Source: Anaerolineae bacterium
Lineage (GTDB): Bacteria > Chloroflexota > Anaerolineae > Aggregatilineales > Phototrophicaceae
NCBI GenBank assembly: GCA_023382675.1
Contig: JAHDWN010000015.1
Location: 62,001-126,000 of the forward strand
Reading direction: 5' to 3'
Length of the DNA stretch: 64,000 nt
Position 1 is the first letter of the stretch; every line of letters begins with the position of its first letter. The notes under the pieces were generated by a model. It ran no database searches. It was not told where the DNA came from and worked only from the letters and a program-made list of their open reading frames with translations. The translations under genes were made by a program, and so were the position numbers. Shown here piece after piece: positions 35,537 through 44,653 of the stretch.

Positions 35537-38038
35537 ATGAAACAGGCACGTTTTGTGACCATGCTGGGTATCGGTTGTATCACGATGGCGATCCTGGCGA
35601 CGGAAATCGTCCTCACCCGCATCTTCTCCGTAACCCTCTGGTATCACTTCGCCTTTCTGGTGATCTCGCTGGCGCTCCTGGGCAGTGGGGCGGCAGGTGT
35701 CTGGTTGTATTTGCTGCCGGGGCCATTCGCCGGAGAGCGCGCGCCGATGATGCTGCCCTGGCTCGCGCTCGGCTATGCGTTCGCCAATCTCGCCGCGTAT
35801 CTCGTCTACCAGCAGATCCCACTTCACGTCGATAACCTGCGCGATGGAATCAGTACGGCTGAGGTTGGCTGGCTGGCGTTCATGTACGCTGAATTGACTG
35901 TGCCGTTCATCTTCGCCGGGGCGACGGTCGCGCTGGCGCTCAAACATTATCAGGCGCAGGCCGGACGGTTGTACTTTGCCGATCTGGTCGGCGCGAGCAT
36001 TGGATGCTTGCTGAGCGTGGCTGCGTTGAGCTTGCTCGATGGCCCCGGCGCGCTGGTGCTAACTTCGGCCTTGGGGGCGTTGGCGGCCTTCCTCCTCGCG
36101 CTGGGGAGCGCGCGGCGTGTCACGTTGGCGATCACCGGGGGTACGTTGGCCCTGGCGGTGATCGGCCTGGCTGCGCAGGTCGGCACGCCCTGGCTGAATC
36201 TGCGGCTCCACAGAACGTACAACGATGTCCAGCCGGTATCGGTGGACTGGAACACGTTTTCGCGCATTTCGGTCTACGATGACACCTGGGCGGTTCCGTT
36301 CGGGTGGGGTATCAGCCAGGTCTATTACCGGCAGGAACGCCGCGATCCCGGCCATTTCACGATTCTGATCGACGAAAAGGCCGGGACGCCGATTCAGCGG
36401 CACGTGGTCAGCGATGGGGTGGACGATTGGGATGCGGTAGATTTTCTGGCGTATGACGTGACCGCTTTGCCCTATTATGTGCGCCCGGAGGCCGATGTGT
36501 TCGTAATCGGCCCCGGCGGCGGACGCGACGTGTTGACGGCAATGTTATTTGGCGCGCAGCACGTGACGGGCGTCGAACTCAACCCGATCATTGTCGATCT
36601 GGTTCAGAGGCGCTTTTCTGATTACACGGGCGACATCTACAGCCGCCCGAACGTCGAGATTCACGTTGATGATGCCCGCAGCTATCTAGCAGCCCATGAG
36701 GGGCAGTATGACATCATTCAGGCATCGTTGATCGATACCTTCGCGGCGACCTCCGCCGGAGCCTTCGCGCTGTCTGAAAACGGCATCTATACAGTTGAGG
36801 CGTTCGAGGCGTATTACGACCATTTGACCGACGATGGCATGGTGAACTTCTCCCGCTGGTATTATGCCGATGGCCCAGCAGAGACGCTGCGGCTGGTTTC
36901 AGTCGCGATGCAGGCGTGGGCAGACCGGGGCGTCGAGAACCTATCCGACCACATCATTGTGCTGGCGAACCTGATACCGGATCGCATCCAGAATGAAGGC
37001 CTGGCTGGAATGCTGCTCAAGAAGTCGCCGTTCACGCAGGCAGAAATCGATACTGTGTTAGCTGAAGCAGAACGACTGGAATTCGCGGTTCTATATGCAC
37101 CGGGCATTACAGCGGCTGAAATCGGGCCGGTGGCTTCATTGGTCCTGGCCGAAAATCGGCAGACCTTTATCGATGACTATGCGCTGGACATCAGCCCTGC
37201 GACCGATAACCGCCCATTCTTCTTTAACGTGGTGCGGTTGGGTGACTTGAATAAGCCGGAATTCATGCGCAGCGCCATCTACGGTTTCGGCGCAGAAGCG
37301 ACGCGCACACTGCTGCTTACGCTCGGCATCGCTATCGTGCTCTCGGCGGCGTTGGTCATCCTGCCGCTGGCGCTGGGACGTGGGCGCACTGGTTGGCAGC
37401 ACGGCGGCAGCGCACTGCTTGGTTATTATGCGCTGCTGGGCCTGGGGTTCATCATGGTTGAGATCCCGATGGTGCAAAAGATGAGTCTCTACCTGGGCAA
37501 CCCGACCTATGCTCTGGTAGTGATTTTGTTCGCGCTTCTGTTGTTTAGTGGTGTGGGTAGTTTTCTATCGCAGCGGGTGCCTGTTGAACACCTTCTGTCG
37601 AATTTGCGCATCGGGCTGATCGGATTGATCGGGTTGATTCTCCTGTACGTCGTTGCTTTGCCGGTTGTGTTGAACGCCACGCAAGGGCTGCGCATCGAAC
37701 TGCGCGCGGTCGTCGTGGTGATACTGCTGATGCCAACCGGACTGCTGATGGGGCGGCCTTTCCCGCTCGGATTGCGCTATGTGGATGCTGTTGGGGCAGG
37801 GGGCATGACACCCTGGTTGTGGGCAGCCAACGGCACGCTGTCAGTGGTCGGTTCGGTGCTGGCAACCATTCTGGCGATTCAAGTTGGTTTCGCAGCCGTA
37901 TTCGGCACAGGGGTACTGGCCTATGCGCTGGCGCTTGGCATCAGCCTTCGGTTTGGGACGAGCCGGGTGCGTCATCCAGATTCAGCGTCAATCTTGCCTG
38001 GATATGCAGAGGGCGCTGCCGGTGTACTCTCGACATGA
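35537..38038 (+). CDS. Membrane protein with spermidine-synthase-like methyltransferase-fold domain
   Basis: An 833-residue fusion. The N-terminus has about seven hydrophobic segments (MLGIGCITMAILATEIVLTR onward to about 220). A soluble Rossmann-like domain follows with VFVIGPGGGRDVLTAMLFGA near residue 325, GVELNPIIVDLV, VDDARSYLAAHEGQYDIIQA and SLIDTFAATSAGAFALSENG, the layout of polyamine synthases. The last 230 residues contain about six more membrane segments. Such SpeE-like membrane fusions are known as a family but their reaction is unproven, and the catalytic DSTD-type segment is replaced by LIDTFAAT. The site AAAGGG precedes the ATG closely. The gene stands alone between the regulator and fbaB. 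Confidence 0.75.
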   Translation: MKQARFVTMLGIGCITMAILATEIVLTRIFSVTLWYHFAFLVISLALLGSGAAGVWLYLLPGPFAGERAPMMLPWLALGYAFANLAAYLVYQQIPLHVDNLRDGISTAEVGWLAFMYAELTVPFIFAGATVALALKHYQAQAGRLYFADLVGASIGCLLSVAALSLLDGPGALVLTSALGALAAFLLALGSARRVTLAITGGTLALAVIGLAAQVGTPWLNLRLHRTYNDVQPVSVDWNTFSRISVYDDTWAVPFGWGISQVYYRQERRDPGHFTILIDEKAGTPIQRHVVSDGVDDWDAVDFLAYDVTALPYYVRPEADVFVIGPGGGRDVLTAMLFGAQHVTGVELNPIIVDLVQRRFSDYTGDIYSRPNVEIHVDDARSYLAAHEGQYDIIQASLIDTFAATSAGAFALSENGIYTVEAFEAYYDHLTDDGMVNFSRWYYADGPAETLRLVSVAMQAWADRGVENLSDHIIVLANLIPDRIQNEGLAGMLLKKSPFTQAEIDTVLAEAERLEFAVLYAPGITAAEIGPVASLVLAENRQTFIDDYALDISPATDNRPFFFNVVRLGDLNKPEFMRSAIYGFGAEATRTLLLTLGIAIVLSAALVILPLALGRGRTGWQHGGSALLGYYALLGLGFIMVEIPMVQKMSLYLGNPTYALVVILFALLLFSGVGSFLSQRVPVEHLLSNLRIGLIGLIGLILLYVVALPVVLNATQGLRIELRAVVVVILLMPTGLLMGRPFPLGLRYVDAVGAGGMTPWLWAANGTLSVVGSVLATILAIQVGFAAVFGTGVLAYALALGISLRFGTSRVRHPDSASILPGYAEGAAGVLST

Positions 38039-38111
38039 TTCAGGTTATGGCCGTCATTGGCTGGTGCTGGGCGATCAGATTTCGAAATGCGCCAGGAGCA
38101 CCTTGCCGAGT

Positions 38112-38163
38112 CACACAAAAGAAAAATGGCGCGGCCCAGCACCGAGCTGCAAAGGCCGCGCCA
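38112..38163 (-). terminator. Rho-independent terminator of fbaB
   Basis: Arms TGGCGCGGCC (38127-38136) and GGCCGCGCCA (38154-38163) are perfect 10-base complements with a 17-base loop. Read on the minus strand the hairpin is followed by TTTTTCTTTTGTG. It lies 46 bases beyond the fbaB stop, between convergent genes. Confidence 0.85.
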
Positions 38164-38208
38164 CTTGTCAGGCAAGCGTTTGAGGGTTCTCGTCAGCCTA
38201 CCGCTAAC

Positions 38209-39306
38209 TCAGGCCAGCGTGATGTCCTCGCACAGGTAGACATCCTGGATGGCGTTGAGCAGGGCCACGCCTTCCTTCATTGGACGCTGGAAAGCTTTAC
38301 GCCCGCTGATCAGGCCCATGCCACCTGCGCGTTTATTGATGACAGCGGTCTTCACGGCATCGGCAAAGTCATTCTTGCCACTGGCACCACCGGAGTTGAT
38401 CAGCCCGACACGGCCCATATAGCAGTTCGCGACCTGGTAACGCGTCAGATCAATCGGGCTGTCAGATGTCAGCTCGGTGTACATGCGCTCGTCATATTTG
38501 CCGTAGGAGCCGCTGGCGTTCATCGCCTTGTAGCCGCCATTCGACTCTGGAAGCTTCTGTTTGATGACATCGGCCTGAACAGTCACGCCCAGGTGGTTGG
38601 CCTGGCCGGACAGGTCAGCCGACGTTTCGTAGTTGACGCCGTTGACCTTGAAGCCGGGGTTGCGCAGGTAGCACCAGAGCACAGTCGCCATGCCGAGTTC
38701 GTGCGCATGGGCGAATGCTTCTGCCACTTCGATGATTTGCCGTGAGCTTTCTTCAGAGCCGAAGTAGACGGTTGCTCCAACGGCAACGGCGCCCATGTTC
38801 CAGGCTTCCTTCACTGTGCCGAACATAACCTGATCGTATTTGTTCGGGTAGGTGAGCAGCTCATTGTGGTTGATCTTGACGATGAAGGGTATCTTGTGTG
38901 CATACTTGCGGGCGACAGCCCCCAGAACGCCAAAGGTCGAGGCGACTGCGTTGCACCCACCCTCAATCGCGAGTTCGACGATTTTGGCCGGGTCAAAGTA
39001 GTCGGGGTTCTTGGCGAAAGACGCCCCGCCGGAATGTTCGATGCCCTGGTCAATCGGCAAGATCGAAACGTAACCTGTTCCGGCCAGCCGTCCGTGGCTG
39101 TGGAGTTGTTCAAGGCTCCGCAGCACCTGCGGCGGTCGGTCGGATTGTCCAAAGATGTCGTACACTCGGTTTGGGCCGGCTTGATAGAGCCGCTCCTTGC
39201 TGATGGTTTGGCAAGAATGATTCAAGAGTGCATCAGCATCGCTTCCAAGCAGTTCTCGAATGCCTTCAAGCGTGGATGTTCCCGTTGGAACTGCGGTCAG
39301 AGTCAT
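38209..39306 (-). CDS. fbaB: Class I fructose-bisphosphate aldolase (DhnA/FbaB type)
   Basis: A 365-residue class I aldolase that cleaves fructose 1,6-bisphosphate to two triose phosphates through a lysine Schiff base. Motifs shared with E. coli FbaB over the whole length: [111 protein letters not shown] and [20 protein letters not shown]. The start at 39306 has GAGGA at the right distance; 11 extra in-frame residues lack a site. It is divergent from the phosphofructokinase genes and shares their intergenic region, so the upper part of glycolysis is grouped here. Confidence 0.95.
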   Translation of the reverse strand: MTLTAVPTGTSTLEGIRELLGSDADALLNHSCQTISKERLYQAGPNRVYDIFGQSDRPPQVLRSLEQLHSHGRLAGTGYVSILPIDQGIEHSGGASFAKNPDYFDPAKIVELAIEGGCNAVASTFGVLGAVARKYAHKIPFIVKINHNELLTYPNKYDQVMFGTVKEAWNMGAVAVGATVYFGSEESSRQIIEVAEAFAHAHELGMATVLWCYLRNPGFKVNGVNYETSADLSGQANHLGVTVQADVIKQKLPESNGGYKAMNASGSYGKYDERMYTELTSDSPIDLTRYQVANCYMGRVGLINSGGASGKNDFADAVKTAVINKRAGGMGLISGRKAFQRPMKEGVALLNAIQDVYLCEDITLA

Positions 39307-39343
39307 CGTGTTGTCCTCAATAACAATTGTAGAAACCAAGAAT

Positions 39344-39352
39344 ATTATAGCA
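39344..39352 (-). promoter_or_regulatory. Extended minus-10 promoter of fbaB
   Basis: On the minus strand the sequence TGCTATAAT is a perfect minus-10 hexamer with the TGN extension. It lies 38 bases upstream of the fbaB start codon. No good minus-35 is present at 17 bases, which fits an extended minus-10 promoter. Confidence 0.65.
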
Positions 39353-39448
39353 CTCTAGCGAAACAGCGATTTACCTCTTGCAACCAATCCGTGATATATG
39401 TCATGCCGGGTGTCATGTGTTTCCTCACCAAGTCTTCAATCCGTTGCT

Positions 39449-39476
39449 TGAACGCCCGCATTGGGGGCATAATAGG
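39449..39476 (+). promoter_or_regulatory. Candidate promoter of the phosphofructokinase gene
   Basis: TTGAAC (39449-39454), a 16-base spacer, and TAATAG (39471-39476) lie 41 bases before the ATG at 39518. Each hexamer has four of six consensus bases, so this is a moderate prediction. Confidence 0.4.
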
Positions 39477-39517
39477 AGCGGAAATGACCTTGCTTATAGA
39501 ATTGGGTGAGAAGAATT

Positions 39518-40669
39518 ATGCGTGTAGCAGTGCTTACCGGCGGTGGAGATGTTCCCGGTCTAAACCCCGCAATCAAGGCGATCGTCAACCGGGCTATTGA
39601 CAACGGATATGAGGTCCTCGGTCTCCGTCGCGGCTGGGCGGGATTAGTGCAGATCAACCCGGACAGTGACGACGACATCAAAGACTGGGCCATTCCGTTA
39701 ACGAAAGAAACTGTCCGCCGCATCGACCGTTACGGCGGTACGTTTTTGCACACTTCTCGAACCAATCCATCCAGCGTGAAACCAAAGGACGTGCCGGCGT
39801 TCTTGTCCACCGATGACAAGGCAGATGATAAGCCGCGCGACCTGACGCCGCATGTTCTTAACGTCATTGCCAAGCTCGGCATTGACTGCCTCATCCCTAT
39901 CGGCGGCGATGACACGCTGAGCTACGGCGAGCGTTTGTCTCGTGAGGGGATGCGCGTCATCGGCATTCCGAAGACGATGGACAACGACGTGTACGGTACG
40001 GATTATTGCATCGGCTTCTCGACGGCGGTGACGCGCAGCGTGGAATTCATTCATGCCCTGCGCACCTCTGCCGGCTCGCATGAGCGGATCGCCGTGGTCG
40101 AATTGTTTGGCCGTAACTCCGGCGAGACATCGCTGATCGCTGCCTATCTCGCCGGTGTTGATCGGGCGCTCATTTCGGAAGTTCCGTTTGATACGCATAA
40201 GCTCGCCGAGCTGGTGATGCAAGACAAGCGCAGCAATCCCAGCAACTATGCGATGGTGACTGTATCCGAGGGCGCGCAGCCCAAGGACGGCGAAATCATT
40301 GAGACTGGCCCTGCGGATGCCTATGGACATCGTAAGCTCGGTGGTGTTGGTGAATATGTGGGGGATGCCCTGCAGCAATTGACCGGGCAGCATATCATCA
40401 ATCAGCGGCTTGGTTATCTGATGCGCAGTGGCGCGCCCGACTCGCTCGATCTTATGGTTGCGGCGAACTTCGCTCATATGGCGATGGGGCTGGTCGAGCG
40501 CGGCGAATCCGGACGGCTGGTGTGTTTGCAGCGCGGTGTCTACAGCGACGTGCCGATTTCGACGCTGATGCAGGGCAAGAAGCGCGTCAATGTGCCAGAA
40601 CTCTATGATACCGATGCCTATCGACCGCGAGTTCGCCACGTACTTGGAATGCCCATGTTCCTGACGTGA
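39518..40669 (+). CDS. 6-phosphofructokinase with pyrophosphate-type active-site signature
   Basis: A 383-residue phosphofructokinase starting at 39518, after GGTGAGAAG. The phosphate-donor loop reads GGDDTLSYG with D131-D132, where ATP-dependent enzymes have GGDGS. The active-site segment is PKTMDND with K152 and base D155, where ATP-PFKs have PGTIDND. The pair Asp plus Lys is the recognised signature of PPi-dependent enzymes, so this protein probably uses pyrophosphate reversibly rather than ATP. The substrate loop [10 protein letters not shown] and [13 protein letters not shown] are present. It is followed 106 bases later by a large tandem phosphofructokinase. Overall assignment to the family is firm; donor choice is inferred from the two residues. 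Confidence 0.88.
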   Translation: MRVAVLTGGGDVPGLNPAIKAIVNRAIDNGYEVLGLRRGWAGLVQINPDSDDDIKDWAIPLTKETVRRIDRYGGTFLHTSRTNPSSVKPKDVPAFLSTDDKADDKPRDLTPHVLNVIAKLGIDCLIPIGGDDTLSYGERLSREGMRVIGIPKTMDNDVYGTDYCIGFSTAVTRSVEFIHALRTSAGSHERIAVVELFGRNSGETSLIAAYLAGVDRALISEVPFDTHKLAELVMQDKRSNPSNYAMVTVSEGAQPKDGEIIETGPADAYGHRKLGGVGEYVGDALQQLTGQHIINQRLGYLMRSGAPDSLDLMVAANFAHMAMGLVERGESGRLVCLQRGVYSDVPISTLMQGKKRVNVPELYDTDAYRPRVRHVLGMPMFLT

Positions 40670-40775
40670 GCTGGGCGCACACGGCGAGTTCAATGTCCCA
40701 ATGATATACGCAGAGTGATGGTGGTGAGGTGACTCATCTTGCACAAAGCTTCCAGGTCTTAGAGAAAAATCCACT

Positions 40776-43010
40776 ATGACAACCAAGCGTCTCGCCGTGT
40801 TGACCAGTGGGGGCGATGCATCCGGCATGAATGCGGCTATCCGCGCAATTGTGCGGATAGCCCTCAATCAGGGCATCGACGTCTACGCCATTTACGAAGG
40901 CTATCAGGGCATGATCGACGCGGGCGAGTCCATCCGTAAGATGACGTGGGACTCGGTCGGCGGCATCTTGCATCGCGGTGGAACAGTTATCGGTACGGCC
41001 CGCTGTGATGATTTTCGTACCCGTGAAGGCCGACGTACCGCAGCCCACAATCTGCTGATCCATGAGATCGACAATCTGATCGTTATCGGTGGGGATGGCA
41101 GCCTGACGGGCGCGAACATTTTCCGCCAGGAATGGCCGTCGCTATTGGGCGAACTGGTGGAGATGGGCAAGATCACCCAGGAGGTGGCGGACAAACATGC
41201 CAACCTCACGATTGTCGGCCTGGTCGGGTCCATCGATAACGACATGCATGGCACCGATATGACCATCGGCGCTGATACGGCGCTGCACCGCATTACCGAA
41301 GCCGTGGACGCTATCAGCAGTACAGCCGCCAGCCACCAGCGCACCTTTGTCGTCAAGGTCATGGGCAGGAATTGCGGCTATCTGGCGTTGATGTCGGCAC
41401 TCGCGACCGGCGCGGATTGGGTGCTAATCCCGGAGAGTCCACCCAATATCGACAATTGGCAACAGAAAATGGTTGACGATCTCAAGGCAGGGCGAAAAGC
41501 CGGTCGCCGGGATAGCATCGTCATTATTGCTGAAGGCGCGCAGGATCGCGACGGCAACCCGATTGGCAGCACGGAAGTGACGAAAGTGCTGGAAGAGCAG
41601 TTGGGCGAAGAAGTGCGAGTCACCGTCCTGGGGCACGTCCAACGCGGCGGAAATCCCAGTGCTTTCGACCGCAACCTGGGCACGTTGATGGGTAGCGCTG
41701 CTGTGGATGCTGTTCTGGCCGCCACGCCTGAAACCGAACCGCAGTTGATTTGTCTGCGCGGCAATCGGATTGCGCGGCGACCCCTGATGGAGTGTGTGGA
41801 ACGAACAAAAGCTGTGGCCGAAGCGATTTCGGCACACGATTACGAACGCGCGATGGACTTGCGCGGAAGCAGCTTCAAGGCGGCATTCAGGACTCTGCGC
41901 ACATTGCTGCGCTCGCTGCCACACGAAGCGCTTGCCGGACAAAAGCGTCTTCGCCTGGCCGTCATGAACTCTGGCGCGCCTGCTCCCGGCATGAACACGG
42001 CGATCCGCGCGGCTGTACGTATCGGCCTGGACAAAGGTCATGTCATCTTCGGTGTTACCAACGGCTTCCAGGGACTCATCGATGATACCGTGACCGAGAT
42101 GGATTGGATGAGCGTGAATGGCTGGGCATCCATGGGCGGCTCGGAATTGGGTGCCAATCGCGAGATCCCCAGTGGTCGCGACTTCTACGCCATCGCGCGC
42201 AATCTTGAAAAACATGGTATTCAAGGGCTGTTGATTGTGGGCGGCTGGTCTGCCTATCAAGGCGCCTACCAACTGTACCGTGAGCGTGACAATTTCCCGG
42301 CATTCAACATTCCGATCATCTGCCTACCCGCCTCGATCAACAACAATCTGCCCGGCTCTGAACTGAGCATCGGCGCAGACACCGCCCTCAACAATATCGT
42401 GTGGGCTGTGGATCGGATCAAGCAGTCGGCGATTGCGCTGCGCCGTTGTTTCGTTGTCGAAGTCATGGGGCGCCACTGCGGCTATCTGGCGCTGATGGGT
42501 GGATTGGCTACGGGGGCTGAACGGGTCTACTTGCACGAGGAAGGTGTCACGCTGCGCGATCTTCAGGCTGATCTAGACAAGTTGGTGACCGGCTTCGAAC
42601 ATGGCAAGCGCCTCGGCCTGATCATCCGTAACGAAAACGCGAATCCGATCTATACGTCCGACTTCGTGGCTGCGCTGTTTGAGGAAGAAGGTGGTGGCCT
42701 GTTCGACGTGCGCAAGACGATTTTAGGGCACGTTCAGCAGGGTGGCGATCCGACGCCATTTGATCGAATTCAATCCACGACGCTGGCGAGCAAGTGCATC
42801 GAATTTCTCATCGAGAACGCGCAAACCGAGTCGCCGATGAGCGCCTTCATTGGCCTGGAATCCGGGGGCATCCAAATTCACAATATTGAAGAGATGCCCA
42901 AGTTGATTGATGAGGCCAATCAACGGCCCAAGAAGCAGTGGTGGCTGGACTTACGTGCGATTGCCAAAATCCTCGCTCAGCCAGCGCCGCAGTCGCAGTT
43001 GGACACGTAA
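40776..43010 (+). CDS. Eukaryotic-type tandem 6-phosphofructokinase (catalytic N-half, regulatory-like C-half)
   Basis: A 744-residue protein built from two phosphofructokinase domains. The N-half (about 1-375) is fully catalytic: TSGGDASGMNAAIRA, VIGGDGSLTGANIFRQEW with D107-G108 (ATP type), GLVGSIDNDMHGTDMTIGAD with base D154, KVMGRNCGYLALM, and VTVLGHVQRGGNPSAFDR. The order and wording match animal and fungal PFK-1, including the EW insertion and HQRTFVV. The C-half (about 395-744) has NSGAPAPGMNTAIRA, but GGWSAYQG replaces GGDGS and PASINNNLPGS replaces the SIDND base (N522, N524), as in the allosteric half of eukaryotic PFK. Hence phosphorylation of fructose 6-phosphate with ATP by the N-half, and effector binding by the C-half, are inferred. 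Confidence 0.92.
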   Translation: MTTKRLAVLTSGGDASGMNAAIRAIVRIALNQGIDVYAIYEGYQGMIDAGESIRKMTWDSVGGILHRGGTVIGTARCDDFRTREGRRTAAHNLLIHEIDNLIVIGGDGSLTGANIFRQEWPSLLGELVEMGKITQEVADKHANLTIVGLVGSIDNDMHGTDMTIGADTALHRITEAVDAISSTAASHQRTFVVKVMGRNCGYLALMSALATGADWVLIPESPPNIDNWQQKMVDDLKAGRKAGRRDSIVIIAEGAQDRDGNPIGSTEVTKVLEEQLGEEVRVTVLGHVQRGGNPSAFDRNLGTLMGSAAVDAVLAATPETEPQLICLRGNRIARRPLMECVERTKAVAEAISAHDYERAMDLRGSSFKAAFRTLRTLLRSLPHEALAGQKRLRLAVMNSGAPAPGMNTAIRAAVRIGLDKGHVIFGVTNGFQGLIDDTVTEMDWMSVNGWASMGGSELGANREIPSGRDFYAIARNLEKHGIQGLLIVGGWSAYQGAYQLYRERDNFPAFNIPIICLPASINNNLPGSELSIGADTALNNIVWAVDRIKQSAIALRRCFVVEVMGRHCGYLALMGGLATGAERVYLHEEGVTLRDLQADLDKLVTGFEHGKRLGLIIRNENANPIYTSDFVAALFEEEGGGLFDVRKTILGHVQQGGDPTPFDRIQSTTLASKCIEFLIENAQTESPMSAFIGLESGGIQIHNIEEMPKLIDEANQRPKKQWWLDLRAIAKILAQPAPQSQLDT

Positions 43011-43048
43011 TAGATTCTGAAGAACTAGTGCGGGGTTAGAAAACAAAT

Positions 43049-44089
43049 ATGAATCTAAATACAACCTACCTTGGGTTATCTTTGCGTTCACCGCTCGTTG
43101 TCTCATCGCTACCGCTTTCGGAGAGCCTGGACAATATCAAGCGGATGGAAGATGCTGGTGCGGGAGCGGTTGTTCTTTATTCGCTGTTCGAGGAACAGGT
43201 GCGTGTCGAACAGCAGATACTCAGCTATTTCAAAGATCATCCGAGTGCGACACAGGAACATGCCGATGCCTTATTCCCGGCACGTAAGCAGTTTCGCATC
43301 AGCCTTAATGATTACCTGGCGCACATCCAGAAATGCAAGCAAGCTGTAGACATTCCCATCATCGCCAGTCTCAACTGCAAATCCCTGGGCAATTGGACGG
43401 ACTGCGCTCAGGCGATTGAGAGCGCCGGCGCTGATGCCCTGGAATTGAACGTCTATTATGTCCCGACCAATATGGATCGCACCGCGGAGCAGATCGAAGA
43501 CATGTATGTGATCATTGCGCAAGCGGTCAAATCGGCGGTCAATATTCCGGTGGCGTTCAAACTTGTCCCCTATTTTACGAATATGGCGGCCATGGCGCGA
43601 CGTTTGGATCGGGCTAAAGCCGATGGGCTGGTGCTTTTTAACCGGTTCTACCAGCCCGATCTGGACCCGAAGGCTTTGCGGCTGCGGTCGGACATTCCGT
43701 TGGGCCGACCTGAGGATTCGCGGCTGCCGCTGCATTGGATTGCCATTCTCTATGGGCATATCAAAGCGGATCTGGCGGCGACAGGCGGCATTTATACAGC
43801 GGAAGATGTCGTCAGAATGTTGATGGTTGGCGCACGCGTGACGATGCTGGCCTCGGCATTGCTCAAAGAGGGGATTGAGCATATACGCAAAGTCGAGGCA
43901 GATCTGCGGCTCTGGCTGGAACAGAATTACTACGAGTCCGTGGTGAGCACACAGGGCATCTTGAAACAGTTCCACAGCAAAGACGCCGGCGCATTTGAGC
44001 GTTCGGAGTATGTGCGGGCCATCACTTCCCAAGGCGATGACGATGCATCATCAGAACCAGGTGATGATGGGAAACACAATCAAACCTGA
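43049..44089 (+). CDS. Dihydroorotate dehydrogenase-like FMN protein
   Basis: A 346-residue TIM-barrel protein related to class 1 dihydroorotate dehydrogenases. Seen are NTTYLGLSLRSPLVVSSLPL at the start, NIKRMEDAGAGAVVLYSLFE, IPIIASLNCKSLGNWTDCAQ, AIESAGADALELNVYYVPTN, IPVAFKLVPYFTNMAAMARR and ATGGIYTAEDVVRMLMVGA, the last being the FMN phosphate site. The usual catalytic loop (C/S with a KxxxP pattern) is not clearly present, as in the DHOD-like proteins often found near pyruvate oxidoreductase or glycolysis genes. True pyrimidine synthesis is therefore doubtful. It lies 38 bases after the tandem phosphofructokinase gene and may be in the same transcript. The C-terminal 20 residues are acidic and polar. 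Confidence 0.8.
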   Translation: MNLNTTYLGLSLRSPLVVSSLPLSESLDNIKRMEDAGAGAVVLYSLFEEQVRVEQQILSYFKDHPSATQEHADALFPARKQFRISLNDYLAHIQKCKQAVDIPIIASLNCKSLGNWTDCAQAIESAGADALELNVYYVPTNMDRTAEQIEDMYVIIAQAVKSAVNIPVAFKLVPYFTNMAAMARRLDRAKADGLVLFNRFYQPDLDPKALRLRSDIPLGRPEDSRLPLHWIAILYGHIKADLAATGGIYTAEDVVRMLMVGARVTMLASALLKEGIEHIRKVEADLRLWLEQNYYESVVSTQGILKQFHSKDAGAFERSEYVRAITSQGDDDASSEPGDDGKHNQT

Positions 44090-44295
44090 ATGCTGCGATC
44101 CATAGGGACGCTCGGGTTGCGCCGTACTTTGATTCCTCGAACCATCACGCGGAGACGTGAGGCAAGAACGGCTCACATCGATTCTGCTCCTTCCTGGTCA
44201 CATGGTACTCTGCCGCTGGAAAAGCATCCATCAGCAAGGCTGCACTGCTAACTCTATGACTTTCAAAGAGGGGCGGCGCACCAGTTCGTGTCACC

Positions 44296-44333
44296 CACTT
44301 GACCCAGCCTGAGTCACGTCACTCTGCCCATGT
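44296..44333 (+). promoter_or_regulatory. Bipartite promoter element shared with dps (copy 1)
   Basis: CACTTGACCCAG (44296-44307), exactly 18 bases, then GCCCATGT (44326-44333). The same two blocks with the same spacing stand upstream of dps at 58924-58961. It ends 75 bases before the DUF1328 gene start, inside the 319-base gap 44090-44408. The remainder of that gap shows nothing else I can support. Confidence 0.5.
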
Positions 44334-44408
44334 GAGACCAACAACTATTTCGTAGACTGAAACCTGTGTGAGAAAACATCACAAGGCGTGACAAAAGGAG
44401 GTACTCGC

Positions 44409-44573
44409 ATGTTGAGTTGGACGATTTTCTTCCTGCTGGTAGCAATTGTCGCGGCGATCTTTGGTTTTGGCGGTATCGCGGGTGCTGCGGCGGGCATCGC
44501 GCAGTTGCTATTTGTGGTCTTTGTCGTGTTGTTCATCGGCGCGCTAATCCTTGGTCGCCGGCCCAGTCTCTAA
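44409..44573 (+). CDS. DUF1328-family small membrane protein
   Basis: A 54-residue protein with two hydrophobic segments: [20 protein letters not shown] and then [17 protein letters not shown], joined by [12 protein letters not shown]. This is the glycine-rich hairpin pattern of the DUF1328 (YtjA-like) family of short stress-related inner membrane proteins. It is preceded by a near perfect AAAAGGAGGT site 8 bases from the ATG and followed by a strong terminator, so it is a single-gene transcript, expected to be abundant. Function unknown, but the family is common in stress regulons. Confidence 0.8.
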   Translation: MLSWTIFFLLVAIVAAIFGFGGIAGAAAGIAQLLFVVFVVLFIGALILGRRPSL

Positions 44574-44591
44574 TATGGAATCCGAGCAAAG

Positions 44592-44621
44592 GGAGAATAT
44601 CGCGCGGTATTCTCCTTTTTT
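44592..44621 (+). terminator. Rho-independent terminator after the DUF1328 gene
   Basis: GGAGAATA (44592-44599) and TATTCTCC (44608-44615) form a perfect 8-base stem with an 8-base loop and are followed by six T. It lies 18 bases after the stop codon. Confidence 0.88.
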
Positions 44622-44653
44622 GATCGACAGAGTGGCTCATCACGGAGTCAGGT

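Noticed and set aside
39698-40867. A 389-residue minus-strand open frame
   Set aside because: Antisense of the phosphofructokinase genes; no domain or ribosome binding site.
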